Below are positions 17,095 to 27,281 of a stretch of DNA of 64,000 bases, piece after piece. Under the pieces are notes generated by a model, which made no database searches, was not told the origin of the DNA, and saw only the letters and a list, made by a program, of their open reading frames with translations. A program made the position numbers and the translations under genes. This DNA comes from Pseudomonas extremorientalis (GTDB lineage: Bacteria > Pseudomonadota > Gammaproteobacteria > Pseudomonadales > Pseudomonadaceae), in the NCBI RefSeq assembly GCF_001870465.1, contig NZ_MDGK01000011.1:186001-250000 (forward strand), given 5' to 3'. Within the stretch, counting starts at the first letter, position 1, and the number at the start of each line of letters is the position of its first letter.

Positions 17095-20000
17095 ATGAAT
17101 TTTTCCAAGTTCTTCATTTCGCGGCCGATCTTCGCAGCGGTGCTCTCACTGCTGATCCTGATCGCTGGTGCGATCTCGCTGTTCCAATTGCCGATCAGCG
17201 AATACCCGGAAGTGGTGCCGCCGACCGTGGTGGTGCGCGCCAACTTCCCGGGCGCCAACCCCAAGGTCATCGGTGAAACCGTGGCCGCTCCTCTGGAGCA
17301 AGCGATCACCGGCGTCGAGAACATGTTGTACATGTCCTCGCAGTCGACCGCCGACGGCAAGCTGACCCTGACCATCACCTTCGCCTTGGGCACCGACCTG
17401 GACAACGCGCAGGTGCAAGTGCAAAACCGTGTGACCCGGACTCAGCCGAAACTGCCTGAGGAAGTGACGCGCATCGGTATCACCGTGGACAAGGCCTCCC
17501 CCGACCTGACCATGGTGGTGCACTTGACCTCCCCGGATCAGCGCTACGACATGCTCTACCTGTCCAACTACGCCTTGCTCAACGTGAAGGATGAGTTGGC
17601 GCGCCTCGGCGGTGTGGGTGACGTGCAGCTGTTCGGCATGGGCGACTACTCCCTGCGCGTATGGCTGGACCCGAACAAGACCGCTTCGCGCAACCTGACT
17701 GCGACCGATGTAGTGACCGCGATCCGTGAGCAGAACCGTCAAGTGGCCGCCGGTGCCCTGGGTGCGCAACCCGCGCCGACCGCCACCGCGTTCCAGTTGT
17801 CGGTGAACACCCAGGGTCGCCTGGTGACCGAGGAAGAGTTCGAGAACATCATCATTCGCTCCGGCGCCAACGGTGAAATCACGCGATTGAAAGACATCGC
17901 TCGGGTGGAGCTGGGTTCCAGCCAATACGCCCTGCGCTCGTTGCTCAACAACCAGCCGGCCGTGGCCATCCCGATCTTCCAGCGCCCTGGCTCCAACGCC
18001 ATCGAGATCTCCAACGAAGTGCGCGGCAAGATGGAAGAGCTGAAAAAGAGCTTCCCGCAAGGCATGGACTACAGCATCGTCTATGACCCGACCATCTTCG
18101 TGCGTGGTTCCATCGAAGCGGTGGTGCATACCCTGTTCGAAGCGCTGATCCTGGTTGTGCTGGTGGTGATCCTGTTCCTGCAGACCTGGCGTGCCTCGAT
18201 CATTCCGCTGGTGGCGGTGCCGGTATCGTTGATCGGTACGTTTGCGGTAATGCACCTGTTCGGTTTCTCGCTCAACGCGCTGTCGCTGTTCGGCCTGGTA
18301 CTGGCCATCGGTATCGTGGTGGACGACGCCATCGTGGTGGTGGAGAACGTCGAGCGGAACATCGAGCTGGGCCTGGATCCCTTCCCGGCCACTGAAAAAG
18401 CCATGAGCGAAGTGACCGGCCCGATCATCGCCACCGCGTTGGTGCTGTGTGCGGTGTTCGTGCCCGCGGCATTCATCAGCGGCTTGACCGGGCAGTTCTA
18501 CAAACAGTTCGCCTTGACCATTGCGATCTCGACGGTGATCTCGGCGTTCAACTCGCTGACCTTGTCCCCTGCCCTGGCGGCGGTGTTGCTCAAGAGCCAT
18601 AACGCGCCGAAGGATGGGTTCTCCAAGTTCCTCGACAAGTTGCTGGGTGGCTGGTTGTTCAAACCGTTCAACCGCTTCTTCGACAAGGCCAGCCATGGCT
18701 ACGTCGGTACCGTACGCCGGGTGATCCGTGGCAGTGGTATCGCGCTATTCCTGTATGCCGGGCTGATGGTCCTGACCTGGCTGGGCTTTGCCCACACGCC
18801 AACCGGTTTCGTACCGGCGCAGGACAAGCAATACCTGGTGGCCTTCGCCCAACTGCCGGACGCCGCGAGCCTGGACCGTACCGAGGACGTGATCAAACGT
18901 ATGTCCGACATCGCCCTGAAACAACCGGGCGTGGAAGCCGCCGTGGCCTTCCCGGGCCTGTCGATCAACGGTTTCACCAACAGCCCGAACAGCGGCATTG
19001 TGTTCGTGACCTTGAAACCGTTCGACGAGCGTAAAGACCCGAGCATGTCCGCCGGCGCGATTGCCGGTGCCTTGAACGGCAAGTACAGCAGCATCCAGGA
19101 AGCCTACATGGCAATCTTCCCACCGCCGCCGGTACAGGGCCTGGGTACGATTGGCGGCTTCCGCCTGCAGATCGAAGACCGGGGCAACCTGGGTTACGAC
19201 GAGCTGTACAAAGAAGTGCAGAACATCATCACCAAGAGCCGTACCACGCCGGAGCTGTTCGGCCTGTTCACCAGCTACACGGTCAACGTGCCCCAGGTCG
19301 ATGCCGCCATCGACCGTGAAAAGGCCAAGACCCACGGCGTGGCGATCAGCGACATCTTCGACACCCTGCAGATCTACCTGGGTTCGTTGTATGCCAACGA
19401 CTTCAACCGCTTCGGCCGGACCTACCAGGTCAACGTGCAGGCTGAGCAACAGTTCCGCCTCGATGAAGACCAGATCGGCCAGCTGAAAGTGCGCAATAAC
19501 AAAGGCGAAATGATCCCGCTGGCGACCTTCATCAAGGTCAGCGACACCTCGGGCCCGGACCGCGTGATGCACTACAACGGCTTTATCACCGCCGAAATCA
19601 ACGGCAACGCTGCACCGGGCTACAGCTCGGGTCAGGCTCAGGCGGCCATCGAGAAACTGCTGAAAGACGAACTGCCCAACGGCATGACCTACGAGTGGAC
19701 CGACCTGACCTATCAGCAAATCCTCTCGGGCAACACTGCGCTGTTCGTGTTCCCGCTCTGCGTACTGCTGGCGTTCCTGGTACTGGCCGCCCAATACGAA
19801 AGCTGGAGCCTGCCATTGGCGGTGATCCTGATCGTACCGATGACCCTGCTGTCAGCGATTACCGGGGTGATCATCTCCGGTGGCGACAACAACATCTTCA
19901 CCCAGATCGGCTTGATCGTACTGGTGGGCCTGGCGTGCAAGAACGCGATCCTCATCGTCGAGTTCGCCAAGGACAAACAGGCAGAAGGCCTCGACCCGCT

Positions 20001-20274
20001 CGCTGCCGTACTGGAAGCCTGCCGTCTGCGTCTGCGGCCGATCCTGATGACCTCGTTCGCTTTCATCATGGGTGTGGTACCCCTGGTGTTGTCCAGCGGT
20101 GCCGGTGCCGAGATGCGTCATGCCATGGGCGTGGCGGTGTTCTCCGGGATGATCGGTGTGACCTTCTTCGGTCTGTTGCTGACGCCAGTGTTCTACGTAC
20201 TGATCCGTCGCTCTGTGGAGCGCAGCGAAGCGCGCAAAGCGGCCAAGGCCTTGAAGCTGGAGACACAGCAATGA
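17095..20274 (+). CDS. mexF: RND efflux inner-membrane transporter MexF
   Basis: A 1059-residue proton-driven RND pump with 12 helices and two large periplasmic loops. It starts MNFSKFFISRPIFAAVLS; the proton-relay motif in the fourth helix is VDDAIVVVENVER, and the second half has GLACKNAILIVEFAK. Length and order match HAE1-family pumps. AAGGGA precedes the ATG. It begins 15 bases after mexE and overlaps oprN by ATGA, so the three genes are one operon. Confidence 0.92.
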   Translation: MNFSKFFISRPIFAAVLSLLILIAGAISLFQLPISEYPEVVPPTVVVRANFPGANPKVIGETVAAPLEQAITGVENMLYMSSQSTADGKLTLTITFALGTDLDNAQVQVQNRVTRTQPKLPEEVTRIGITVDKASPDLTMVVHLTSPDQRYDMLYLSNYALLNVKDELARLGGVGDVQLFGMGDYSLRVWLDPNKTASRNLTATDVVTAIREQNRQVAAGALGAQPAPTATAFQLSVNTQGRLVTEEEFENIIIRSGANGEITRLKDIARVELGSSQYALRSLLNNQPAVAIPIFQRPGSNAIEISNEVRGKMEELKKSFPQGMDYSIVYDPTIFVRGSIEAVVHTLFEALILVVLVVILFLQTWRASIIPLVAVPVSLIGTFAVMHLFGFSLNALSLFGLVLAIGIVVDDAIVVVENVERNIELGLDPFPATEKAMSEVTGPIIATALVLCAVFVPAAFISGLTGQFYKQFALTIAISTVISAFNSLTLSPALAAVLLKSHNAPKDGFSKFLDKLLGGWLFKPFNRFFDKASHGYVGTVRRVIRGSGIALFLYAGLMVLTWLGFAHTPTGFVPAQDKQYLVAFAQLPDAASLDRTEDVIKRMSDIALKQPGVEAAVAFPGLSINGFTNSPNSGIVFVTLKPFDERKDPSMSAGAIAGALNGKYSSIQEAYMAIFPPPPVQGLGTIGGFRLQIEDRGNLGYDELYKEVQNIITKSRTTPELFGLFTSYTVNVPQVDAAIDREKAKTHGVAISDIFDTLQIYLGSLYANDFNRFGRTYQVNVQAEQQFRLDEDQIGQLKVRNNKGEMIPLATFIKVSDTSGPDRVMHYNGFITAEINGNAAPGYSSGQAQAAIEKLLKDELPNGMTYEWTDLTYQQILSGNTALFVFPLCVLLAFLVLAAQYESWSLPLAVILIVPMTLLSAITGVIISGGDNNIFTQIGLIVLVGLACKNAILIVEFAKDKQAEGLDPLAAVLEACRLRLRPILMTSFAFIMGVVPLVLSSGAGAEMRHAMGVAVFSGMIGVTFFGLLLTPVFYVLIRRSVERSEARKAAKALKLETQQ

Positions 20275-21686
20275 GTGTGAACGTATTCCTGCCGAGCCTG
20301 CTGGTACTGGCGCTGAGCGCCTGTGCCGTAGGCCCGGACTACAAAACCCAGACCCCGGAGGCGGCCAATATCACGGCCGCTGCCGACGCCAAAAAGTATG
20401 ACCACGCCAAGTTCGAAGGCATTTGGTGGCAGCAGTTCGAAGACCCGACCCTCAACCAGTTGGTGACCCAATCGCTGCAAGGCAACCGTGATTTGCGCGT
20501 CGCTTTTGCCCGCCTGCGGGCGGCCCGAGCGATCCGCGATGACGCCAGCAATGACGCGATGCCGACCATCACCAGCCGCGCCAGCAGTGACCTGGCCAAG
20601 GGTCAAATCCCGGGCCAGACCACCAAGCGTGTCAACAGTGAGCGTTACGACCTCGGCCTGGACATGGCCTGGGAACTCGACCTGTTCGGTCGCATCCAGC
20701 GCAACCTGGAAGCCACCGACGCCGACCAGCAGGCCGCCGAAGCTGACTTGTACCAGCTGCAAGTCACCATGATCGCCGAACTGGTGGATGCCTACGGCCA
20801 ACTGCGTGGCGCGCAACTGCGTGAACGCATTGCCTTGGACAACCTGAAGAACCAGCAGGAATCGCGCGCCATCACCGTCAGCCTGCGCGATGCCGGTGTG
20901 GGCGACCAGCTCGACGTGGAGCGTGCCGACGCCCGCCTCGCAGCGGTTGAGGCCAGCGTGCCGCAACTGCAGGCCGAACAAGTGCGCGAGCGTAACCGCA
21001 TCGCTACCCTCCTCGGCCAGCGTCCCGACAAATTGACAGTCGACCTGAGCCCGAAAGACCTGCCGGCGATTGCCAAGGCCTTGCCGATTGGCGATCCGGG
21101 GCAACTGCTGCAACGTCGTCCGGACATCCTCAGCGCCGAACGCAAACTGGCCGCCGCCACTGCGCGTATCGGCGTGGCCAAGGCCGACCTGTTCCCACGG
21201 GTCAGCCTCAGCGGCTTCCTCGGTTTTACCGCCGGGCGCGGTTCCCAGATCGGCTCGTCCGCCGCCAATGCCTGGGCCCTCGGCCCGAGCATCACCTGGG
21301 CCGCCTTCGACCTGGGCAGCGTGCGCGCCCGTTTGCGCGGCGCCGATGCCGAGGCAGATGGCGCCCTGGCGACCTACGAGCAGCAAGTGCTGCTGGCCCT
21401 GGAAGAGTCCGAGAACGCCTTCAGCGACTACGGCAAGCGTCAGCAACGCCTGGTTTCGCTGATCCGCCAAAGCGAATCCAGCCGCGCCGCCGCCGACCTG
21501 GCTGCGATCCGCTACCGCGAGGGCACCGTGGACTTCCTGGTGCTGCTGGACGCGCAACGCGAGCGCCTGGCCGCCGAAGATTCCCAGGCCCAGGCCGAAG
21601 TGGACCTGTATCGCGGCATCGTCGCGATCTACAAGGCCCTGGGGGGTGGCTGGCAGCCGGACACGGTGGTCGCCAGCGCCAAGTGA
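20271..21686 (+). CDS. oprN: RND efflux outer-membrane channel OprN
   Basis: A 471-residue TolC-like outer-membrane factor of the NodT family. Signal peptide with lipobox LSAC (LLVLALSACAVGPDYK), the usual WWQQFEDPTLNQLV segment, and two repeated coiled-coil/beta units. ATG 20271 overlaps the mexF stop by four bases. It forms the exit duct with MexE and MexF. A strong terminator follows 42 bases downstream. Confidence 0.9.
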   Translation: MSVNVFLPSLLVLALSACAVGPDYKTQTPEAANITAAADAKKYDHAKFEGIWWQQFEDPTLNQLVTQSLQGNRDLRVAFARLRAARAIRDDASNDAMPTITSRASSDLAKGQIPGQTTKRVNSERYDLGLDMAWELDLFGRIQRNLEATDADQQAAEADLYQLQVTMIAELVDAYGQLRGAQLRERIALDNLKNQQESRAITVSLRDAGVGDQLDVERADARLAAVEASVPQLQAEQVRERNRIATLLGQRPDKLTVDLSPKDLPAIAKALPIGDPGQLLQRRPDILSAERKLAAATARIGVAKADLFPRVSLSGFLGFTAGRGSQIGSSAANAWALGPSITWAAFDLGSVRARLRGADAEADGALATYEQQVLLALEESENAFSDYGKRQQRLVSLIRQSESSRAAADLAAIRYREGTVDFLVLLDAQRERLAAEDSQAQAEVDLYRGIVAIYKALGGGWQPDTVVASAK

Positions 21687-21728
21687 GGTAAAGAGCTCCT
21701 TTGGTTGGTCGCATCCAGCCAATTTTTT

Positions 21729-21762
21729 GCCCCGTGGTCCATTCGGTCACGGGGCTTTTTTT
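21729..21762 (+). terminator. Rho-independent terminator after oprN
   Basis: GCCCCGTG pairs with CACGGGGC around a short loop, followed directly by seven T residues on the plus strand. It closes the mexEF-oprN transcript just before the end of the convergent toxin-like gene. Confidence 0.9.
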
Positions 21763-21788
21763 GGCCTGGGCAGCAGTGAAGGGCTGTA

Positions 21789-24700
21789 TCAGATTCTCGG
21801 GTTCAGAATGCTTTCCCCCTCAGGTGTCAATGCCTTGAAGAACGGTCCGTCCGCTTTGATTTGTGCCAATGCATACAACGCGCGCGCGAGCCTGCCATTG
21901 CCGTCGCCATAGGGGTGAAATCGGACCGCTGCCGCGAACAGGCCGTCTGCCAGAAGCCACTTGCCGTCTTGTGCGCTTTGAGCAAGTTCAGGCAATAGCT
22001 TCACGAACCCCGCGTGCCCGATCTCCGACGCCATATACACAGGGTCGCTGCTGGAGCGGAAGTCACGATAAGGCTCACCCGGCCCGGGTTTGTAGACCTG
22101 TGCATGAATCTCATCAATCGTGTGAATGTCAGTCAGGTCGGCGTCTCGGTTACGCCACAACACGCCCAGAACCTCGTCCGCCGTTAAACCATCGGAGCGA
22201 CTCGTATCGACAATCCACTCCGCCGCCTTTTCGTAGGGATTACCCAGTTTGAGCTCGCGAGGGACCACCGGGGTGCTGTCCAGCAGGGATCTCATTGCGG
22301 CGTTGGTTGCCTCCAACCGGGCACGGTCCTGTGCCAGGCGACGCAAACCATGGCCTACCTCGCTCTGTAACGCCCCCCAGGCAAAGCGCTGGCGCGGGAC
22401 GCCAAGACCGTCCAGCGTCAAGTTGTTACGAATGGATTGAACAACGCTGGCTTTATCGGTGGAACCCATCAGCGCCCGGGCGTCATCACTTAGCAACAGT
22501 CGGTTTACCAGATAGTCGATCTTGTCCTTGTCCGACAGTGAACCCCAGTTTTTCGGACCCAATAACTGAAATCCTGGATTATCAATAGCAAGGGGGGCCG
22601 GTGCAGGGCTGGATAGGGGTACTTGAAGGCCAGGTTTACGGTTCGCAATATCCTGGGCGCGCACGCGAGCAATCCCACGTACGGGAGTGCTCACTTTGTC
22701 CAGCGGCGTAGGGCCGGACGCTGCATTCGGTTGCGCGAGGGTTGGCTTGCTCCAGCCGTAACTGAGCAGGTGGCCGCCCTCGATAAACTGCTTAGGCCCG
22801 GGTGCGGAAAAATCTGAAAAAGCTGCCTCTGCCGAACGCAGGTTGGAAAAGTCCTTGTACTTGATCAGTGCTTTGTTCGTAGCAGCCTGATAGGCCTGCA
22901 TTAATGCCGGCTCCGGCAGAATCATCGGGTCTGTCAACGAGGGCATGCCTTTATTGGCAAACTGTGGCGCCGTCAGATCAAACGCGTAGGTTTTGCCCTG
23001 GAAGTCGCCTACAGGTAAAAAATGGTTGAATACACCGTCCGGGTTGCGCGAACTCCAGATCAGCATCCCTCGAAACCTGATGTTTTCAAACCCATTTGTA
23101 CGCATGAATTCGGCGACCGTTTCCGCGGCGCTTGCGCACTGTCCCGCGGGAGCCATGAAAGCATTGTGCAGCTTGGGATTGGCGCGCAATGTTTCCATGA
23201 ACCCATGCATCTCAACGGGTAGTGCTCGTGAAGGGCTGCCTTCAATCTGTCGAAAGGGCTCGATTCGGGTATCAACATCAGACGCGCTTGTGGGCGCCGC
23301 AGGTACGCGGGCCGGTGGCTTTTTAACTGATATAGAAGGCGGTGATAAGCGTGATTCTGAGGTTTTGACGAGGGCACTGAATCCGTTGTCGGTATCCTGA
23401 AGATGTGCCAACGCATAGAGTGTCCTTGCCAATGGATCGTTATTAGTCGCATAGGGTTGGAAACTCTGGGTCAACCCGAACAACCATTCAGCTCGGGACA
23501 ATCCCGTTGGAGCACCCGAGTTCTTCAGTTGGTGTACAAATGCACCATGAGCGATATCAGAACCCAGCTGACCAGCGTCTCCACTGAGGCGAACCGTTTC
23601 TTCGGAAGTCCCGATAATTGCCCGGTGAATATCATCAATCACACTGATCTTGCTCAAATCGGCCTGCTGAAACTGAGCGATAACCTGCTGCAAACGCCCT
23701 TCCGGTATCCAGGGGCTACTGGACGCCGCAATCCACCCCGCTGCCCTCTGCACAGGTGGCCCACTGACGGCGCGTGTCTCAATGGTCGGCGGCTGCTTGT
23801 GCAGTTGTTTTATAAACTGGTCCACGGTATCGACGCGTTTTGAATCAGATTCAAGCAATGCTTTTGCGAGATTGATTTCAGTACGTTCACTCTTCCAATT
23901 TGTCGCCGTCGTGAGAGCCTGTCGCCGATTATTGGCAATCGACTGTCTGACAGACTGCTCACTGGTCCGCGCGATCAACTTCTTGCCGATGCCGGAGGCC
24001 GTTAACTTATTCGACAAGTGACTGACCTTTTGTGCATCGGTCATTTGGTTCCAGGTCGTTGATTTTCCTGCTACCCCTTGGACGCCTGGCGCCGCCCCTG
24101 ATGCCACAGCCTGGCCCGTTGCAGGTGGCGAGCCTGCAGTTTTAGGGAGCAATGCAGCCGTATTTGCCGGCGCGTGGGAAGAAGAAGCGGCAGGGCTGAA
24201 CTTGATCCCGTACCTTCTTGCCAGCACGTCTTTTATTATGCGAAACGTGTCAGGCCGAATAATGTATTCCTTGGCAAAACGGTGATAATGGACCGCCGAG
24301 GCCACTGTATATGCCCCTTTTGCTCCGCCAATCGCCAAAGGAATGCCGAGTGAAACAGCCGTTGAAATAAGAGAAACCCAAGCGGACTTTTCGGCAGTAT
24401 CTCGCTCCGTCGGATCGTCGCTGATTTCAGCTTTCAATGCGTGGGCGCCTGCACTGGCCAACCCCAGGCCAGTGGCATAGATCATCGATTTCAATACGGC
24501 GCCGGTGCCGGGAGCGCCGACCATTAATAACAAGCCTTGGACCTTCAGAATCTCGTTGAGGGCATTCAGCGCTTCGAGCGAAAAGTGCTCCCAATCGGTA
24601 AAAATCAATGTGTCAATATCCGATTTGGCACGAGCCATGTTTGACTTGAACAAAGAGGCGCTCAGTTGCTGTGCGCTTTCCTGGGCCGTAAAAGTCAAGG

Positions 24701-27185
24701 GTTTGATCTTGACCCGACCACCGTTGCGGCCCATTCCTATTTGGACGTTTGTTGACATCTTTGTTCGGGTGACCTCAAACGCCTGTGGATTCCTGGCAGC
24801 CTTGACTTGCTCAATGATGGGCAGTTTTATACGGATCCACCTTTTGAATTTTTCATCGTTTGGATAAACAGGCATGAACTCCGTATAAGACGCCCCGAAC
24901 TTCCAGTAATTATTACGTTTTTCACTGATGTAAAAACAGTTGTCGTCATCCACACTGCACATGACCGCAGACTGCCCGTGAGTGACAGCAAACACACCGC
25001 TGACCTTCGTGCCATGAAACTCAACCTCAGATGCCTTTAATTCTCCGTTCAAAAATCGGCTCATCAACACATGACCAGGATGTTCAATGGACGTGTTGGA
25101 GAGATAGTTAAATGCAGCATTCTTGATCCTGCCATCATAGAAATCTACCCATTTTTGCTCTAGGCCTGGCCGGGTTTTATAATCGGAGAGGTTAGCTTCC
25201 AATGTCCGCTTCAATAATTTTTTATCAATAAAGTCGACCAGCTGCTGATGGGAAACTCGGGAAACTTTATAGACTTGACCGTGATGTCCGCGCATCAGAC
25301 TTATATCGCTCAAGTGAATGCCGGTGACGACCTGCTTGAGAGTGAAATACTTTTTCCGTTCTACTGCGGACACCAGATGATGATTCGGGTTAGCTGACTG
25401 ATTATCCTTGTACCAAACGGTAATCCTGCTGTCAGGTTGCAGACTCAGGGTCTCTCCCGTCTGTCTTTCAAATGCCTTGATACGCTGATTGATGATTTCG
25501 TCCAATGCAGTAGACGGGTCCAAAATGGGGGCGTAAAGGTTGGTCATCCAATCGACGGAGTCTTTAATGTTCGCTTCCAGACTATTGGCCAATTTTTTCT
25601 TATACGTCGCTTGAAGCTCGGTTTGCTGAAGTTCGAAACGCTGCAATCCAGTGGTAATCGCCCCTGCCAGCATCGTGTCATCCACCTCGGCACCGATGCC
25701 TCCAGCGGTTCGCACAAGCTCACCATTGGTCTGGTTTTCGCCATGGGCACGGTGCTTCAGCATTGCGTCGACTGAGCCTGTGCGTGCAACCGAAAGGTTG
25801 CCATCATCCACACTGCGAGGGGCGCGAGACTTCCCTGTGTACAACTGATCCAGCAACACTTGCCCGATCAATACATCAGGGTGATCAGGCAGTGCCTGTT
25901 CGAGTGCGATATCCACCTCTGCGTCCAGCATCGGCAAGCGATCGCTTGAATGCGTCCGCCGTTCGTTATCTTCCAGTCCTGGAGAAGCTGGCAGGAACCA
26001 GTTGCTATAAAAAGTACTGATGCCGCCATAGGCGGCAAGCACCCCCAACGCAAGCACAGGATGTTCTCCGATAGCATCGCCCACGCGTTGCGTCAGTAGA
26101 ACCCCATTGCCGAGCAACCAACTGCCCAAGGCAATGCCCAAGCGTTGCATCTCTGGGGTGTAACCTTGCTCCTCAACAGGCCCTGTGGTTTCACAGTAGA
26201 CACCGTTGGCGCCCGTGGCGTAACGACCCGACGTCGGCGGACTGGCTTGGCCGAGCATGTCTTTGAGCAGGACTCTGACTTCCTCCAACTCGACGCCTTC
26301 GGCACCCGGCAGGCTCAACGCGGCATCGATGCGGTTCAGCACCTGCCGGGTTTGGGACATGAACGACTCCAGCCATTGTTTATCTGCTGGGGCGGCCTCT
26401 GCGTGTTTTTCCCGAAGATCATCGACAACATGCGTACCATGGTCGACTGCGGCCATCCGCAGCGCGTCCTCGTGGTACATCTGGGTCTGTTTGACCTTCA
26501 GCAGGTCGGGCCGCACACACTGTTTGTTGTACATGCCCTTGATTCCATCAGCAGCATCCCGAATCCCCTGCCCGGCCTGCTGTAATCCCAAATAGGTCTG
26601 CACGTTGAACAGTGGCAGTAGCGGCGCCGTGTCCTTTGCCAAGGTTTCGCCGACATCGATGGCGAAGGCAAACTTGGCGGCCTCGAAACGCTCTCTCAGT
26701 CGATTGACATGGACGCTGACCGCAGCGGCCTTATCGCCAGTGAGCCCACGCAGGCTGTCCTCGGCGTCCATCAGTTGCTCGCCCATTTGCGCAAGCGCTT
26801 CAGCCTTGGCGAGGGGAATATAGCGGTTGTTCAACCTGGCCAGCCGCTCTTTGGCCTTCCACGCCTGTTGCAGGGACCGATTGGGTGTATGCCCCGGCTG
26901 GTGCCCTGACCCCGCCATTTGCACACTCACCCACAGGTCCTTGATTTTCTGGCGGGTGCTGAGCGGCCGCGGGCGAACATCTTCGTATGCCGCCCGTAAC
27001 ATATGGTGTTGATAGGCGTCGGACTCACGTTTTATCTGAGTGCGTAACTGGTTCAGCTCGTTGCCGAGCGCTTCGCTGTCCTTGCGAGGTATTGCATTCG
27101 TAGTCACTGGCAACTGCGCCACGGCAGCGTTACCCGACCCTGATTCACAGGCAGTGAGAGATTGAGAGGTTATCGACAGCGGCAT
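21789..27185 (-). CDS. Large multidomain toxin-like protein: SseI/PMT-like Cys deamidase domain between two Fic-type modules
   Basis: A 1798-residue protein with no signal peptide. Regions in order: charged helical N-terminus (1-340); hydrophobic segment about 350-400; unrecognised region to about 870; hydrophobic stretch 880-985, possibly membrane-inserting; Ala/Pro/Ser linker about 1000-1045; Fic-like module 1 (about 1046-1275) with a degenerate motif FQPYATNNDP, Gln at 1243 where the catalytic His should be; a papain-fold-like domain (about 1310-1475) with GQC Cys1350, NHF His1388 and FDL Asp1403, spacing 38 and 15 as in SseI; a second linker; Fic module 2 (about 1545-1798) with the intact motif HPYGDGNGR, His1757. 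Fic enzymes usually AMPylate proteins; SseI/PMT-like domains deamidate host G proteins. Targets here are unknown. It is convergent with oprN. Confidence 0.8.
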   Translation of the reverse strand: MPLSITSQSLTACESGSGNAAVAQLPVTTNAIPRKDSEALGNELNQLRTQIKRESDAYQHHMLRAAYEDVRPRPLSTRQKIKDLWVSVQMAGSGHQPGHTPNRSLQQAWKAKERLARLNNRYIPLAKAEALAQMGEQLMDAEDSLRGLTGDKAAAVSVHVNRLRERFEAAKFAFAIDVGETLAKDTAPLLPLFNVQTYLGLQQAGQGIRDAADGIKGMYNKQCVRPDLLKVKQTQMYHEDALRMAAVDHGTHVVDDLREKHAEAAPADKQWLESFMSQTRQVLNRIDAALSLPGAEGVELEEVRVLLKDMLGQASPPTSGRYATGANGVYCETTGPVEEQGYTPEMQRLGIALGSWLLGNGVLLTQRVGDAIGEHPVLALGVLAAYGGISTFYSNWFLPASPGLEDNERRTHSSDRLPMLDAEVDIALEQALPDHPDVLIGQVLLDQLYTGKSRAPRSVDDGNLSVARTGSVDAMLKHRAHGENQTNGELVRTAGGIGAEVDDTMLAGAITTGLQRFELQQTELQATYKKKLANSLEANIKDSVDWMTNLYAPILDPSTALDEIINQRIKAFERQTGETLSLQPDSRITVWYKDNQSANPNHHLVSAVERKKYFTLKQVVTGIHLSDISLMRGHHGQVYKVSRVSHQQLVDFIDKKLLKRTLEANLSDYKTRPGLEQKWVDFYDGRIKNAAFNYLSNTSIEHPGHVLMSRFLNGELKASEVEFHGTKVSGVFAVTHGQSAVMCSVDDDNCFYISEKRNNYWKFGASYTEFMPVYPNDEKFKRWIRIKLPIIEQVKAARNPQAFEVTRTKMSTNVQIGMGRNGGRVKIKPLTFTAQESAQQLSASLFKSNMARAKSDIDTLIFTDWEHFSLEALNALNEILKVQGLLLMVGAPGTGAVLKSMIYATGLGLASAGAHALKAEISDDPTERDTAEKSAWVSLISTAVSLGIPLAIGGAKGAYTVASAVHYHRFAKEYIIRPDTFRIIKDVLARRYGIKFSPAASSSHAPANTAALLPKTAGSPPATGQAVASGAAPGVQGVAGKSTTWNQMTDAQKVSHLSNKLTASGIGKKLIARTSEQSVRQSIANNRRQALTTATNWKSERTEINLAKALLESDSKRVDTVDQFIKQLHKQPPTIETRAVSGPPVQRAAGWIAASSSPWIPEGRLQQVIAQFQQADLSKISVIDDIHRAIIGTSEETVRLSGDAGQLGSDIAHGAFVHQLKNSGAPTGLSRAEWLFGLTQSFQPYATNNDPLARTLYALAHLQDTDNGFSALVKTSESRLSPPSISVKKPPARVPAAPTSASDVDTRIEPFRQIEGSPSRALPVEMHGFMETLRANPKLHNAFMAPAGQCASAAETVAEFMRTNGFENIRFRGMLIWSSRNPDGVFNHFLPVGDFQGKTYAFDLTAPQFANKGMPSLTDPMILPEPALMQAYQAATNKALIKYKDFSNLRSAEAAFSDFSAPGPKQFIEGGHLLSYGWSKPTLAQPNAASGPTPLDKVSTPVRGIARVRAQDIANRKPGLQVPLSSPAPAPLAIDNPGFQLLGPKNWGSLSDKDKIDYLVNRLLLSDDARALMGSTDKASVVQSIRNNLTLDGLGVPRQRFAWGALQSEVGHGLRRLAQDRARLEATNAAMRSLLDSTPVVPRELKLGNPYEKAAEWIVDTSRSDGLTADEVLGVLWRNRDADLTDIHTIDEIHAQVYKPGPGEPYRDFRSSSDPVYMASEIGHAGFVKLLPELAQSAQDGKWLLADGLFAAAVRFHPYGDGNGRLARALYALAQIKADGPFFKALTPEGESILNPRI

Positions 27186-27281
27186 CTGACAGACTCTTCA
27201 GCGAGGAAAGTTGCCTGAGAGTTGCGGATTGAGCGCTCGGCTCCTATCGGATAAGTCGCAGTGCTTTGTGGTACTCAGCCC

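Noticed and set aside
21729..21762. Bidirectional use of the oprN terminator by the convergent toxin-like gene
   Set aside because: On the minus strand the hairpin is followed by A residues rather than T, so it would not work as an intrinsic terminator there.
26100..27185. Tc/TcdB-type or Rhs repeat features at the N-terminus of the 1798-residue protein
   Set aside because: No YD repeats, no Rhs core motif and no SpvB/VRP1-like signature could be seen.
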